Shown: positions 12,385 to 24,040 of the stretch, piece after piece
Numbering within the stretch: the first letter of the stretch is position 1
Layout of the letters: the number at the start of each line of letters is the position of its first letter
From: Neelides folsomi
Lineage: Eukaryota; Arthropoda; Collembola; Neelipleona; Neelidae
Reading direction: 5' to 3'
NCBI GenBank assembly: GCA_034687125.1
Contig: JAQGBZ010000066.1
Span: forward strand, 62,001 to 126,000
Length of the DNA stretch: 64,000 bases
Program-made: the position numbers and the translations under genes
Notes under the pieces: generated by a model
Seen by the model: the letters and a program-made list of their open reading frames with translations, nothing else
Databases searched by the model: none
What the model was told of the DNA's origin: nothing

Positions 12385-12737
12385 ATCAGGAATTATAAAG
12401 TAACATAATAGTAAATAATTAGCTAACAATTAATATTAAACTTAAATTTAAACTTAAACCAAAAGTGTTAATATTTTCTCTGGAGCGAAGCTCTGGAATT
12501 CGTCTATTATGGCATGGAATAAGCGCTTAATTAGAAAATGTATATAAATGCCCCAAGATCCCCTTGTAATTCTCTTTTTCGATTTCCAATTCCTCCCGAT
12601 GCAATTCAATGTCAGTTTAATTTCTGTTTCTTTTATTATTTGGTAATTAATAAATAATGGTAATACAAAATAAGAAAATGCCAACAGATGAGTATAATAT
12701 TAAAAAATTGTCTAATTAATTTTTTTTCCACCATAAT

Positions 12738-14926
12738 TCAAAAGTTATTAGCTTTAGATTTTCTTGGTTTTAACTTGGGTGGTCCATTCCCTCTTGCTTC
12801 AACTTTTTTATGCCAATTGAGATGAAGTTTTAAATAAAGCTTGTGAGTAAATTTTTTTCCACAAATGTCGCACGTGGCTCTGGTGATTTCCGGTGTGTGG
12901 GTTGTTTGGTGGACTTCTCTCTGGGCTGCTGTTTTAAATCTTTTTGGACATGATGAACATTGGAATGGACGTTGGCCTGTGTGATCCATCAAGTGATTCT
13001 TCAATGAATCTGGATATCTAAAAATTCGTTCACATCCGATTTCTGGGCAGCGAAGCGATGGCTCCGTATGGGCCTTCATGTGCCTTCTTAAACGGGCAAT
13101 ATTTTGTGATCCATAGTCACACATCTCACATTTGAAATTGTAGTTCTTGTCGTGGACTTGTTTCTCGTGAATTTTTAAATTTGTTAATGAAACTATAAAA
13201 ATTAAAAAATATAATTTTAACGATTATGTTTAAAATGACATTTTAAAACTATTCTATAATTATTTCCTGTTTAAATAGTTTTTGTCTTTTTGTACTGCAT
13301 TGTAAATAGTAAAATTAAAATTATAAATGATATAAATTAATTACGAAATGTTTTTCCGCAAGTAGGGCAAACGCATGTCTGCCTCTCAAAAGTCTCATTG
13401 TGTTGGAAATTGTAATGAAATTGAAATAGTTTTTGACTTTTTAATACTTTGTTGCATATTTCGCATTCCACTGAACGATCTTCGTGTGTCTCCATATGCT
13501 TTGCAATACTAAATAAATAAATTAAGAGTCGAAATTACTAAAAAAATTAAAAGTATCTTAAATAATTATAATAAATACTAAATACTTTTAATATTGTATT
13601 ATTTTGTAATAATTTTAATATATTAATGTCTTACAGTTTCACCAATTTTCCACAAATTGGACAAACATGCATTTTGCTCACTCGTGGTTTTATATGCTTA
13701 TATTGCCGATGAATTCTCATATCTTTAGCATTCCTATACATCTTTGGACATTCCGTGCATTTGACAATTTCATTGTTGTGAATTTCTTTCCAATGGATTT
13801 TACGTTCAACATTATTGGAAAGTGTTTTTTCGCAACCTCCACACGGGAGATGCATGTTTTTTCTTGGTTTGTTCGGAGTAATGTTGATCAATTTGGGGTT
13901 TCGTTTAGTAACTTTGTTTTTTGAAACGGTAACTTTAAGTTTTGGGACCTCGATATTTGGATTTGATAAATACGATTTGCAATTTCTTTTAAGGTGCGAA
14001 CGTGGAGTTGTTGACATTTCGGTTTCAATTTCAATTGGACTCATGTCTTCAAGCTTCTTCACTTTCACAATTGCTTTATTTTTCAATGCTTTTAATTTTA
14101 ACGTCATATTTCGTGAAGAGTGTTCATTATCATTCATTGTTGAAGACCTGTGGATAAATAAAAATAATTATAGTTGCTCGATAAAAACAGAGTGTAAGCT
14201 GGCTAAATAAGTAATTTAAAAATATTCTACAAAATATTGTAACAAGTAGATTTATTTTTTTCCATACATGGCAGTTGGATTAATTTGAGAATCTTCCTCT
14301 TGATGTTGAGTAAAATAATTCATCTCTTCAAAATGATCATCAAATTCTTCATTTTCACATTTAATATTTGCAAAAACGTTTGGATTAATATTATTTTCTG
14401 AGTTTATATTCAGAGACGAATCATTGTTGAAATTTTCTGACAATAAATCTGCACGAAATAACAATTAATAATCATTAATTAATTAATAACATAAAAGCTT
14501 AATAATAGATAAATTTATTATCTAGGTATACTGTATTCACCGTATATGATTGATATTTATTTATAGGTATTAAATTCACAATTCTCTACCTTTGCAAATT
14601 TCATATCTAATTCTTTCAACATTAATCTCCACATTTTCTTTATCTTGATATGTCCGTGTTGAAGATTGATTAAAAGCTCGAAGAATTTCATCTTTAACAT
14701 TCGATTTAAAAATTTCAATTTCTTCATTGAGAAGCTTCAATTGAGAGTTAACTCCAGAAATGTGAATTAAATTTTCAGAGCATTTTATGCAGATTGAGAA
14801 AAATGATTTTAAATCTTCATCGTATTGAGATGGATCACGAGAAAAAATCTCACAAAAATCAACGAAATAATTCCTCGTGACTTTTGTAGTAAATTTACAA
14901 AATGACCCACAAATAACACAAGACAT
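12738..14926 (-). CDS. ZAD-like + nine-finger C2H2 zinc-finger protein (cluster member 3)
   Basis: Five exons: 14926-14590, 14448-14268, 14147-13635, 13508-13345, 13192-12738; phases 1, 2, 2, 1 as in the other members; 549 residues. Starts MSCVICG; the ZAD-like module ends near RYEICKG; an acidic linker follows; then the family block (LKALKNK, KVKKLEDM, EIETEMS). Fingers include CGGCEKTL, the CTECPK finger lacking in member 2, CPICGK split by intron 3, CEICNK, CPTCGK split by intron 4, and a last exon with CPEIGC, TGQRPFQC, CDICGKKF. The tail is GNGPPKLKPRKSK. All zinc ligands look present. Most like the 5514 gene, in opposite orientation. Confidence 0.85.
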
Positions 14927-15586
14927 TTAGAAATAGATATTTATCAGAACACGATTAGTTTAGTTTTTAATTATATAAACTTTCGCATCAATATTTTAAA
15001 TCCAATGCAATGTTAATGTTTGAATCATATTATTAAATCTGGTAAATTTGATAACTAATTTAATATGTTAATCATAATTTTAGCAATATTATTAATTTAT
15101 AACTTTAAAAATTAAAATACGAATAATTAAATTTTAATATTGGAATTATATATTTTCAAATATATATCGATTACTAGATTGTTATGTTTTTATATGTATC
15201 AACATTCCCCTTGATTTCCCCAATAAATGCGTGAATATATTTAAAATTTAACGTTTAATTTTAGTAATTTATTTACCAATATTATAAATTTTTTAATTAT
15301 TTTAAATAATAATTCACAAAATCGACTTAAATGTTATTGGGATAGAACATGGGAAACATTTATTTTCGTAAATGTCTGCATTGAAACTTTGGCAAGAAAA
15401 AACTGAACCTTCGCCTAAAGTTCACTTCACAATCTTTGAAACTGAATCCGCCAAATCAGAAATAAAGTTACAATTTACAATCTTACAATTAATTGATAAT
15501 TGATACTTTTGACACAATCAGAAAGAAAGAGTAAATATCGCATTTAATTAAACGTCTTATTAAATATTTTTGCAAGTATTATAAAA
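14927..15586. other. Divergent intergenic spacer
   Basis: 660 bases between two zinc-finger genes transcribed away from each other, so it probably holds both promoters. AT-rich; I could not pick out a convincing core promoter. Confidence 0.4.
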
Positions 15587-17555
15587 ATGGCCTGTGTAAT
15601 TTGTTGTAAACTAATTGGCCAAATTAATTTGGATCGAATCAAAGTTACAAACGAGTTTTGTGAGATATTTAATTTCGATTCTTCAAGTTACATTAAAGAA
15701 TTTCTAGAATTTTGTATTGATTGTTCAAATGATTTGTCATATATTTATGGAATTCTTTTACAAATAAAACTCTTTCAAAAGGAATTACAAGATTTTAGAC
15801 AAAAAGTCAAAGATAAAACTCAAAGCTTTCCGAATTCCAACTCTGGTTTTTGTCAAATTGTTCAAAATATACGAAGAGAGATATGCAAGGGTAAATGTAT
15901 TATATATAGAGTAAACTTGCAAATAATAAAACCTTGACATAGTATGAATAATTTTCATTATTAAAACTATATTTAAATTCTATTGTCTAAATCTCTACAG
16001 GGCTCTCTTTACCTTTTGAAAACCTTGAAATCAATGGATATGAGACTGACAGTTTAAACTACCAAAATACAGAAATTAAAACAGAGAACGAAATTTTGAT
16101 TGAGGATGATTTTGAATCAATTAATTCACAATACCAATATGATGATTATCTCAGCGATTCAAATGAATACAGGTAATTTATTAAACAAACAATTGTTAGT
16201 TTTCAAAATGCCTACATAGTGTTCCTGTCCAACATAAAGTATCCCGTAAAAGTTTATATCTAAATATTTATTTTATATTTTCAGCAAATCAACAAACGAA
16301 GTTTCAACTACCAAATCGTTGAAATTGGAGGCGTTAAGAAACAAATCAGTTTTACGAATTAAGAAATTGGAAGACATGAGCAGTGAAGAAATTAAAATTG
16401 AAATGTCACCTCTTTCAGGGTCAGATCTCGAAAGAAATTGTGAGTCTGTGGATCAAGGAGTTGAGCCGAAAGCTAAAAGAAAAGTTCATAGAAGAAAGGA
16501 CATTCATTCAATAAAACCCGATCTAGATCTACAGATCTATCCCGAATCACAATTAAAGAATACTTGTGAAGCCTGTAAAATAACATTTAATAACAAATCT
16601 GAATTTCTGGCACATTGCTTGGAAATTCATCGGAATAAAATTGTGAAATGCAGCAGCAAAATAGTTTGTCAAATCTGTGGAAAGAGTGTTAAGGAGTAAG
16701 TTGATAAAAAACATTTATTTAAAAATCGTAGTCTAAAAAATTATGAAAATTAGTTAAATATGAAAATATAAAAGATTTTCTTTATTGATAGTATTGCTCG
16801 CCACATTTTAGTCCATGACGAACAAACTGTCAAATGTGAAATTTGTTTGAAAACATTGAAAAATAAAGCAACATTGGAAATTCACCATAAGAAAGTTCAT
16901 GTTGAGGAAGAGAAAATTGTCTGCCCAACCTGTGGAAAGAATTATAGTAAAAATTGTTTCATTATTCATCTAATTTTAAATTATTGTTAATTAATGATTA
17001 TGATTACAATTTTTTAAATTACTATTTTTAAAACTAAGTCAATTTAAGTCAATTATAATTATTAAAATTAAAATTCATATTCATAATAAAAAACAAATTG
17101 TATGATTTTTAGATAACATGCCAAGCTTGGTCGCTCATGAAAAACTTGTTCATCCAAAGAACATAAGATTCACTTGTGATGTATGCCAAAAGGGATTTGA
17201 ATATTTAAATCATTTGCAGAGCCATCAAATTTGTCATGAACCTCCTTCAATCAAATGCCTCCATCCTGGATGCGATTCCATTTTCAAAAGAAAGAGTCAT
17301 TTAGTTTATCACATGAGGAAACATACCGGAGAGCGTCCTTATAAATGTGAAACATGTGGAAAGGGATTTAGATCCATTACCTGTAAAAAAGTTCATGAGA
17401 CACTCCACACGAATATCTTTCGAGCAGAATGTGAGATCTGTGGAAAGAAATACACTCACCCAACTTATTTGCGTGCCCATCAAACTTGGCACAAAAAAGT
17501 AAAGTCAAAGGGAAATGGAACATCTAGACAAAGATCCAAAAAAACGAAAAATTAA
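15587..17555 (+). CDS. ZAD-like + C2H2 zinc-finger protein (cluster member 4)
   Basis: Five exons: 15587-15890, 16001-16172, 16285-16695, 16792-16946, 17113-17555; phases 1, 2, 2, 1; 494 residues, the shortest intact member. The ZAD-like module starts MACVICC; its second pair is CIDC. An acidic linker and the family block follow (LEALRNK, RIKKLEDM, EIKIEMS). Finger 1 is CEACKITF; the second finger is deleted, as in the 5514 gene but with different break points (KCSSKIVCQICG). Then two intron-split fingers and four in the last exon, including CLHPGC and TGERPYKC. The tail differs from the relatives (GNGTSRQRSKKTKN). Its exon 1 is the closest match to the pseudogene at 4478-5058. Confidence 0.85.
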
Positions 17556-17969
17556 ACAATTTATATGAATGATCTAAAATTTTGTTTTCCTCAATGTGGA
17601 CTCAGTACAAGTAATAAAGCATGAACGTAAATGTAAAAGCTCAGTTGTTTATTTATCATAATTTTTTATTTGTAGGTTTATTTCAAGGTATAATTAAGAT
17701 TAAGATCAAGTATTTATCGTATATCGTATAGCACAATTAAAATGAATAAATTTAAATTTAAATGGTAAATAAAAAGGTAAAATTATCAAAAATGAAAACA
17801 ATTCTGAATATTAAATTGTATTTTTATAATTCGCGTCAATTGAAAATGTTTAAAATTTCTTATTATTGTTAGACACGATTACTTAACCAAGAATTAATGA
17901 TTAAATATAATGCCATAAAATTATTTTATTAGACTGATTTTGACCATTTTGATTAGTACTGTTTATAAA
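17556..17969. other. Convergent intergenic spacer
   Basis: AT-rich spacer between the 3' ends of the zinc-finger gene and the PRC1-like gene. Nothing recognised beyond possible polyadenylation signals. Confidence 0.5.
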
Positions 17970-20245
17970 TTATAGTTTATAATTAATGAAATTTGGGTTG
18001 AATGGAGTTGCTGGAACATTGAATTCTGTTTCTTTCTCTTCGACTCCTTTGTACAATTCCATCTCAGCTTCTGAGAGTCCATAACTTGAAAGTTTCCTCA
18101 AGACTGTTTCCAAGAACCGACTTTTCAACAAAGGAAAACCTCGATCAGGAAATCCCTTTTAAAAAATATAATTAATTTAAAAGTTTAAACTTTTTAACCC
18201 AATTAAAATAAAATCTAAAGTAATTTAAATAATCAATTGATTTGCTACATGATGACTTTCATATTCTTACCTCTGGTCGCTGAGTCATTTTTTGCCAAAT
18301 AGCATTTCCAGTTACATAAGCGTGCCATTTAGAAGCTCCGATGATTTTCAGCATTTTCAAATCGTCATTTTTCTCAGCCTCCCTTCGAGTGTCAGATTCA
18401 TTTTGCCATCTTTAATTGAATTTTTAATTAAAGTTTTTGTTAATTATTGTATCCAACTTCAATTTTATATTAAGTCTGTTCCTTAAAATAATTAATTATT
18501 AAACTTACTCAATATTTTGTTTCCATCCACTATTTAAAGATTCAGTTGAAGTTTGAGTAAATAATTTAGAACGGGCAGAAGTCCAAAGATCTGAATTCGA
18601 ATCAAGCGATTGTTCATTGAGAGTTTCAGCAGAAATTTCATTTTCTGATTCGTCAGATGAAATGTCAAAAGTTCGGATTTCAAATTCAGTTTTCACTTTG
18701 CTCAAATAAAGAACTTCAAAATCTTCGTCTTCGTATCCCTCTGGTTCGCTCTTAATATTTGTAGAATTATTCCTTTTGATTTGTCGACGTTCTTCTGATG
18801 TTTCACTTTGACCCGTTTCGGAATTTTCTGAAGGTCCTTCCACGATAACGCATTCGGGAGATTTTTCTCTCAGGCGACGTTTCGGCCTATTCTGAACATT
18901 TGTTCTTGCTGATTCAGCAACTTGGGGTTCTGGAGCCTTTGAATAAATAATAAATTCGCGTTGTTATTATAGATTATCTAGTACGATATAGCGGTATTTT
19001 AATTATTTAATGAACCAATTTACGTTTTTCTGCTTTAAACATTCTTCAAGTTGGGCAACTTTGGCTTTAAGGCGATTTAAAGAATCAGGCAAAATTCCAG
19101 ATGGCAAAATCTCTGCGGGTTTTCCAGCAGTAACAGAAAGAGTTTGAATTTTGGCGCAAAGAACTTCACGCTCTGCTTTTGCCGCTGAAACTTTCTCTTC
19201 GAGTTCAGAATTGATAGCCTTAAAATAAGAACGAATTTGCATCATTAGTAATATTTTGAATTTTCCTATATGAATAAAAAATAATTTTTTGAGTAATAAA
19301 CAAATTCGCAAAGTAATTAAAAACATAAGTTCAAATTACCGTCAAATCTGCAATTAATTGTTTGCTAAGGACGCTCTCAACTTGAAGGGCATTTCTTTCA
19401 TGGTTGTTGACGGGAGCAGCTCCAAGAAGCCAAAGACTTTCTTGTGCCGATTTTCTCAATTGCTTCACATTTTTCTCTCGAATTTTCTTTTCGCGTTTCA
19501 TCATTTCAATGAATTGGTTGAGGGTTGAAATCAATTCCTCACTCGAATGAAATTCCAATTGGTCAGCACACTTTATTAATTAAACTATTTTAAATTTTAT
19601 TTAAAATAATTTAATCAATTACACTAATTAATTTGAATAATTTGACTTACTGGAAAACTCGGTGGAGTTTCAGCGACTTCCGCTCCGATCTTTTTGGCCT
19701 CTTCGTTTAATTTTCGGTATGTGTTGAAGATTTCTTCCTTTTCGGCAAGGAGATTTCCGTAAATGGCCGACATTTGTTTTTCGAATTGAAGGAGCGGCGC
19801 CATGTCAGGGCCGATTTTACTCAAAATTTCGGGTTCGTTCTTCTTTAGCAAAACAATGAGCTTTTTAGCATTTTCGCGCATTCCTTCGATTTCTCGTTCT
19901 TTGGCATTTCCCCATTCCTCTTCTTCGGTCAGAATCTCAGAAAAGAAAAGCTGAGATAAAAATTTAATTTTCATTCATTTAAAATGTAAACTTATTGTTA
20001 GCTTGATTGCATTCTTTTTACAGTTTAATTAAAATATTTACTAATTTATTATTATCCAAATTATTCGAGACAAAATGAAAATATTATACCTGAAGGTTTT
20101 CTTCTAAAGCTTCATATTTCTTTGCCATGATTTCAGAAGAATGTCCAATGTAATTCCATTTACAGATCAATTTCTCGTATGCAGAAACCAGAACAGATTT
20201 CAAGATTTCCAATTGGGAAGAGTTGGTTTGCTCAGATTCTCCCAT
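17970..20245 (-). CDS. PRC1/Ase1/MAP65-like coiled-coil protein with an atypical C-terminus
   Basis: Seven exons: 20245-20090, 19950-19651, 19570-19340, 19218-19024, 18936-18509, 18409-18271, 18155-17970. The first five introns are phase 0, 0, 0, 0, 2; 544 residues. Residues 1 to about 295 are helical and match the N-terminal dimerisation/rod layout of PRC1 (Ase1, fascetto): an opening YEKLICKWNYIG, conserved acidic turns, LEFHSSEELISTLNQF, and a heptad-rich LKAKVAQLEECLKQ. PRC1 bundles antiparallel microtubules in the central spindle. After residue about 295 comes a disordered Ser/Glu-rich stretch with basic patches (exon 5), then about 105 residues (KWHAYVTGNAIWQK, GFPDRGFPLL) that I do not recognise. 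The spectrin-like microtubule-binding domain expected after the rod is not visible. The PRC1 call is moderate; the exon model is firm. Confidence 0.55.
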
Positions 20246-21045
20246 TATGGAACTCCGTTAGTTAGAACTCGATTGTTAGAATAAGAGTTTTAAATACTGA
20301 ATTTAAACTGTCCTCGTTATATGGGACGTGTTTGACCAACAAATGACAATCCACAAATGAAAAAGGGACTTGAATATTTTGACATTATAAGGATTTGACA
20401 AGATTACTCGTGTTTATTATGAATTTATAATCCAATGGAAGGATTATACATATCTTTAGCATGCGCATGGTAAGGGTGAGAGAAATGAATAAAAATAAGA
20501 TGTTTATAGTTCTTAAATCCAACCCTGTATGAAATTAGTTATAAGTAATAAGATTAAGATTATTGTCAATTGTCAGGTATTAATCATATTTTGGTTCTAT
20601 CAAGCTTATAAGAACAAAGGGTTGTTGTCAAAATACTTTTTACATTGTGGTTAGTACAAAATACAATATAATCAATATTCATAAAGTACAGCATATGTAT
20701 TTTTGTTATTAAAATTCTTCGAATTCCATTTGTTAATCTGCTTATAACATTATAACAACATGTAATATATTATGGTATTACTGATATGACATCACAATTA
20801 CTATTATATTTATAGCGATGTTAATTTGAAAAATTCAAAACATTTTGCTATAATTTAAAAGTTTTTATCTACTGTTTTAATCTTTTATTATCTATTATAT
20901 ACAAACACTGTTAAAAAATGACTAAACATGCTAATAGGAGACGTCAATTAAATATCGATTAGTCTCCTGAATATAATAAGGACAATCCAATATTTTTTCA
21001 ATTAAGCATTAAGGTCAAAATAAATACATTATTTGGATAACTAAA
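20246..21045. other. Divergent intergenic region
   Basis: 800 AT-rich bases between two genes read in opposite directions. No ORF, RNA gene or clear core promoter is seen. Confidence 0.5.
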
Positions 21046-23139
21046 ATGTTAATTAAATCTACAGTTTTATTGTTACTTATTAAATTGAGTTTTTGTAGCT
21101 TGAAAGTTGAATATTTGGATTTAGATTTAGGCCCAATTTTTTTAAAATTTTCCTCTTGTTTAAATCACATTGTAGGCGAATATAAAAATGAAAATAAGTT
21201 GACAATTAAATATGTTAATTATTTTTCAAAAAATAATTTTGTTTTAATACAGCAAAAATATGATTCACTAAAATTTAAATTTAATAACAATTCAAAAATG
21301 TTTTTCGGCCCAAGTGCATTTTACCAAACAAAATATTTAAAATGCAGTGCAAAATTTTACATTTATCCAAATTCAAATTCCACAATAAACAATATGAAAT
21401 ATAATTCGACCAACGAAAGTATTCAAGCGATTCATTTTGTAATTGGTATTTATGGCAAAGTTTTTTGGTCAGATTTAACGGTAAATCAAAATCCCACTTT
21501 TTCCATTTTTGCAATTTCTCAAACTTTTGATTCACCGCAATTTCAAATGATGCGAGAAACTTTCAATAAATCTTTTAAGGTTAGGACAAATTCAATAATT
21601 TTAACTGTTTCTATAAAAGATTTAAAAACTTCATTGCAACTAGAATTTTTTATGCTTTGCATCACGTGTCTCTTCGACAAATCCTTTATATTTTTCCCAT
21701 TGCCAAAAACATCATTAAATGAATTAAAAAAAGTGTGGGAATTTAATTTGCGTAATTTGAAAAATATTCCTATTGATGTGACAAACAATTTTAATATGAA
21801 ATCTCTTAAATCCTGCGGTCAAATTAATTCAACAATCAAGAGGGAAAATTGTGCAATGTTGGTTTTAATTCATAAATTAAATGCGAGTCAGAATTTAGAC
21901 TTGAGGTTTAATTTCGATTCAGAAAAATCAATTGGTTTCATCACAGGACAACTTTTATTGACACAAGAAAATTCCGATTTCTTTTCCCCTAATGAAGATT
22001 TTAAGTTTGCAATGAGCCCCGTTGGGATCAACATCGATCGTTATTCATTTTTAACAATAATTTATAAAAGCAAAATAAATTTTTCAAAATTCCTCAAAGC
22101 TTTTGATTTCATCATTTGGATTTTGTTAATTATTTCGATTTTAGTTCTCGTTTTAGTTCTAATATTTATTTTACAAGTAAAAGAAAATAATAGTAACGAA
22201 ATAATAATAATCAAGGAAGCGAAAATTCAAAAAAAATTTTTTCATGTTGTTAATTTCATCATAGGAAGTTTGTTAGAACAAAGTTGTGGATATTTGGTAA
22301 AAAATGTTAAAATTAAGATTTTATCAATTATTTGCGGAATTTGGCTAATTGTTGCGATGGTGATTAGCAATGCCTATAAAGGGACTTTGTTCAAATTCTT
22401 TACGACCGAATTTCCGCCAATTGTTCCAGAAACATTTGAAGATTTGTTGAACTTTAATTTATTTATTTTAACATTCTCAGGCGTAAGAGCTTATGAGATC
22501 GAAACACACAAACCTTTAATTATTTCAGGATTTAAAAAGGTAATTTCATATTACCCGGAATATTTAAAAACTAAAGAATTAATAAAATTGACCGAAACGT
22601 TGACCTTTAGATTTTATGAAAATGCTCCAATTCTTGTGAATGACATTCGGTCGAAATATAAAATGCTTCCAGGGAATAAATCAATGCCTGATGAATTTGC
22701 ATTAATTGATAAAGAATATATACTTACCATTGTGGAAGGAATTTTTAAATTGTACGATGATATGTGGGCAATTAAAAAATCAACTGTCGACACGAGATTC
22801 GTCGTGATGATTCCTTTTGTTTATATTAGAAACATTATGAGCCCAATTTTTCAAAATATTATTTATGGGTTGACCGAATCGGGAATTTACGAATTTTGGG
22901 ATTCGATTTATATAAAAAATTTGAAGCAATTTCATATTTCTCAATATAAAAAAGTCTTTGTAGATTTGGCTAAAGATCGCGAAGGCTATAAGCGGACTAA
23001 AGTCAGTCAAATTGTAATAAAAATTAAAAGTGAAAAACCATTGAATTTGATGGCATTTGTTAGCTTATTCATCGTATTTATCGTAATTGTCTCTATTTCG
23101 ATTGTTGTAACTATTTATGAAATTATTGCTAATAAGTAA
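21046..23139 (+). CDS. Divergent ionotropic receptor (IR), single exon
   Basis: One uninterrupted frame of 697 residues, unusual in a locus where almost everything else is spliced. An N-terminal signal peptide (MLIKSTVLLLLIKLSFC) is followed by about 330 extracellular residues with low-complexity Asn/Lys. Then comes the ligand-gated channel core: first membrane helix about 355-380, re-entrant pore region about 398-412 (VNFIIGSLLEQ), second helix about 428-450 running into SNAYKGTLFKF, the ligand-binding S2 part, and a last helix about 665-692. The SNAYKGTLF stretch occupies the place of the SYTANLAAF gate motif of ionotropic glutamate receptors, a pattern typical of the divergent arthropod IRs that act in chemosensation. 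Ligand unknown. Intronless divergent IRs often expand by tandem duplication, but no second copy is present here. Confidence 0.8.
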   Translation: MLIKSTVLLLLIKLSFCSLKVEYLDLDLGPIFLKFSSCLNHIVGEYKNENKLTIKYVNYFSKNNFVLIQQKYDSLKFKFNNNSKMFFGPSAFYQTKYLKCSAKFYIYPNSNSTINNMKYNSTNESIQAIHFVIGIYGKVFWSDLTVNQNPTFSIFAISQTFDSPQFQMMRETFNKSFKVRTNSIILTVSIKDLKTSLQLEFFMLCITCLFDKSFIFFPLPKTSLNELKKVWEFNLRNLKNIPIDVTNNFNMKSLKSCGQINSTIKRENCAMLVLIHKLNASQNLDLRFNFDSEKSIGFITGQLLLTQENSDFFSPNEDFKFAMSPVGINIDRYSFLTIIYKSKINFSKFLKAFDFIIWILLIISILVLVLVLIFILQVKENNSNEIIIIKEAKIQKKFFHVVNFIIGSLLEQSCGYLVKNVKIKILSIICGIWLIVAMVISNAYKGTLFKFFTTEFPPIVPETFEDLLNFNLFILTFSGVRAYEIETHKPLIISGFKKVISYYPEYLKTKELIKLTETLTFRFYENAPILVNDIRSKYKMLPGNKSMPDEFALIDKEYILTIVEGIFKLYDDMWAIKKSTVDTRFVVMIPFVYIRNIMSPIFQNIIYGLTESGIYEFWDSIYIKNLKQFHISQYKKVFVDLAKDREGYKRTKVSQIVIKIKSEKPLNLMAFVSLFIVFIVIVSISIVVTIYEIIANK

Positions 23140-24040
23140 ATTACTTAAATACATAAATCGTAGTTTATGTTTATTACCTATATTATATTATTTGAATTCG
23201 CATTATACCTATAACGTTTAAGGATGTTAAATAATCATGTTGAAATCACTTTAATAAATCCTCATAAATAATTAATATTAGAAATTGTGATTTTTCATTG
23301 AATGCGATAAGTATAATTTGGAAAATATATTGTTATTTATTTCATATGGTTATTTGATAAACTGGATGCATTCGAGTGCATTCAAGTGATCACTCATATT
23401 TTACAATAATAGCGATAGCGATTGACTAATGAAGGGGAAAGCGAACTTTTTATCAAAGCGCGGGTACAGTGTGTACAGTATGATAAAGTGTGATCGATGT
23501 CCCACTCTTTAAAATAAATAAATTTAAAACTAATTTATTATGTAATTCATTTTAATAAGTTGCATCTTGTGGTGCAATAAATTAAATAACTTGTAGCAAA
23601 CTGTCGGACAAACTAATCAAAGTCAAAAGAAACGGCTAGCGCTTTCACTAACAAGAGAGGAACATCTATCCTAAACGCCCTGTACATACATGAATGTTAA
23701 TTATGTAAAAAATGTTTTTTTTTCATAAAATAACTTACATGTTATGATAAAAGTTATTTTTTTATTTATTAATATGGTTTTCAAAAATTAAACATTGTGA
23801 ATTGTTAATAAATGCGAAAGATATACAAAAATATATCGTGGGATAATTATTAGCTACCTAACATATCTAATGTACTAGTTGACAAACTTTAAATTGCTTT
23901 CTGGTTTTCTATCAAGGTTGTATAAAATAAACTTTCTTCACTTCATTCAATTAAAATAAAAATTTTAGATTCCCAAGTTTAATTCACGACTCAAGACTGC
24001 ATTAATAATATAAGGGCTTCATAAATATTTTCATTTTAAA
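23140..24040. other. Intergenic region; distal part duplicated upstream of the live SDR gene
   Basis: No gene recognised. About 23775-23960 resembles 27382-27690 (shared runs such as TTGTGAATTGTTAAT and GATAATTATTAG), so the SDR duplication carried its promoter region with it. Confidence 0.5.

Noticed and set aside
12454-12684. Minus frame that might have been the missing kinesin motor
   Set aside because: Short, hydrophobic, with no P-loop or other kinesin motif, and no splice link to 12353.
13815-14210. 131-codon plus frame
   Set aside because: Antisense of zinc-finger exon 3; no domain, and the minus frame has clear fingers.
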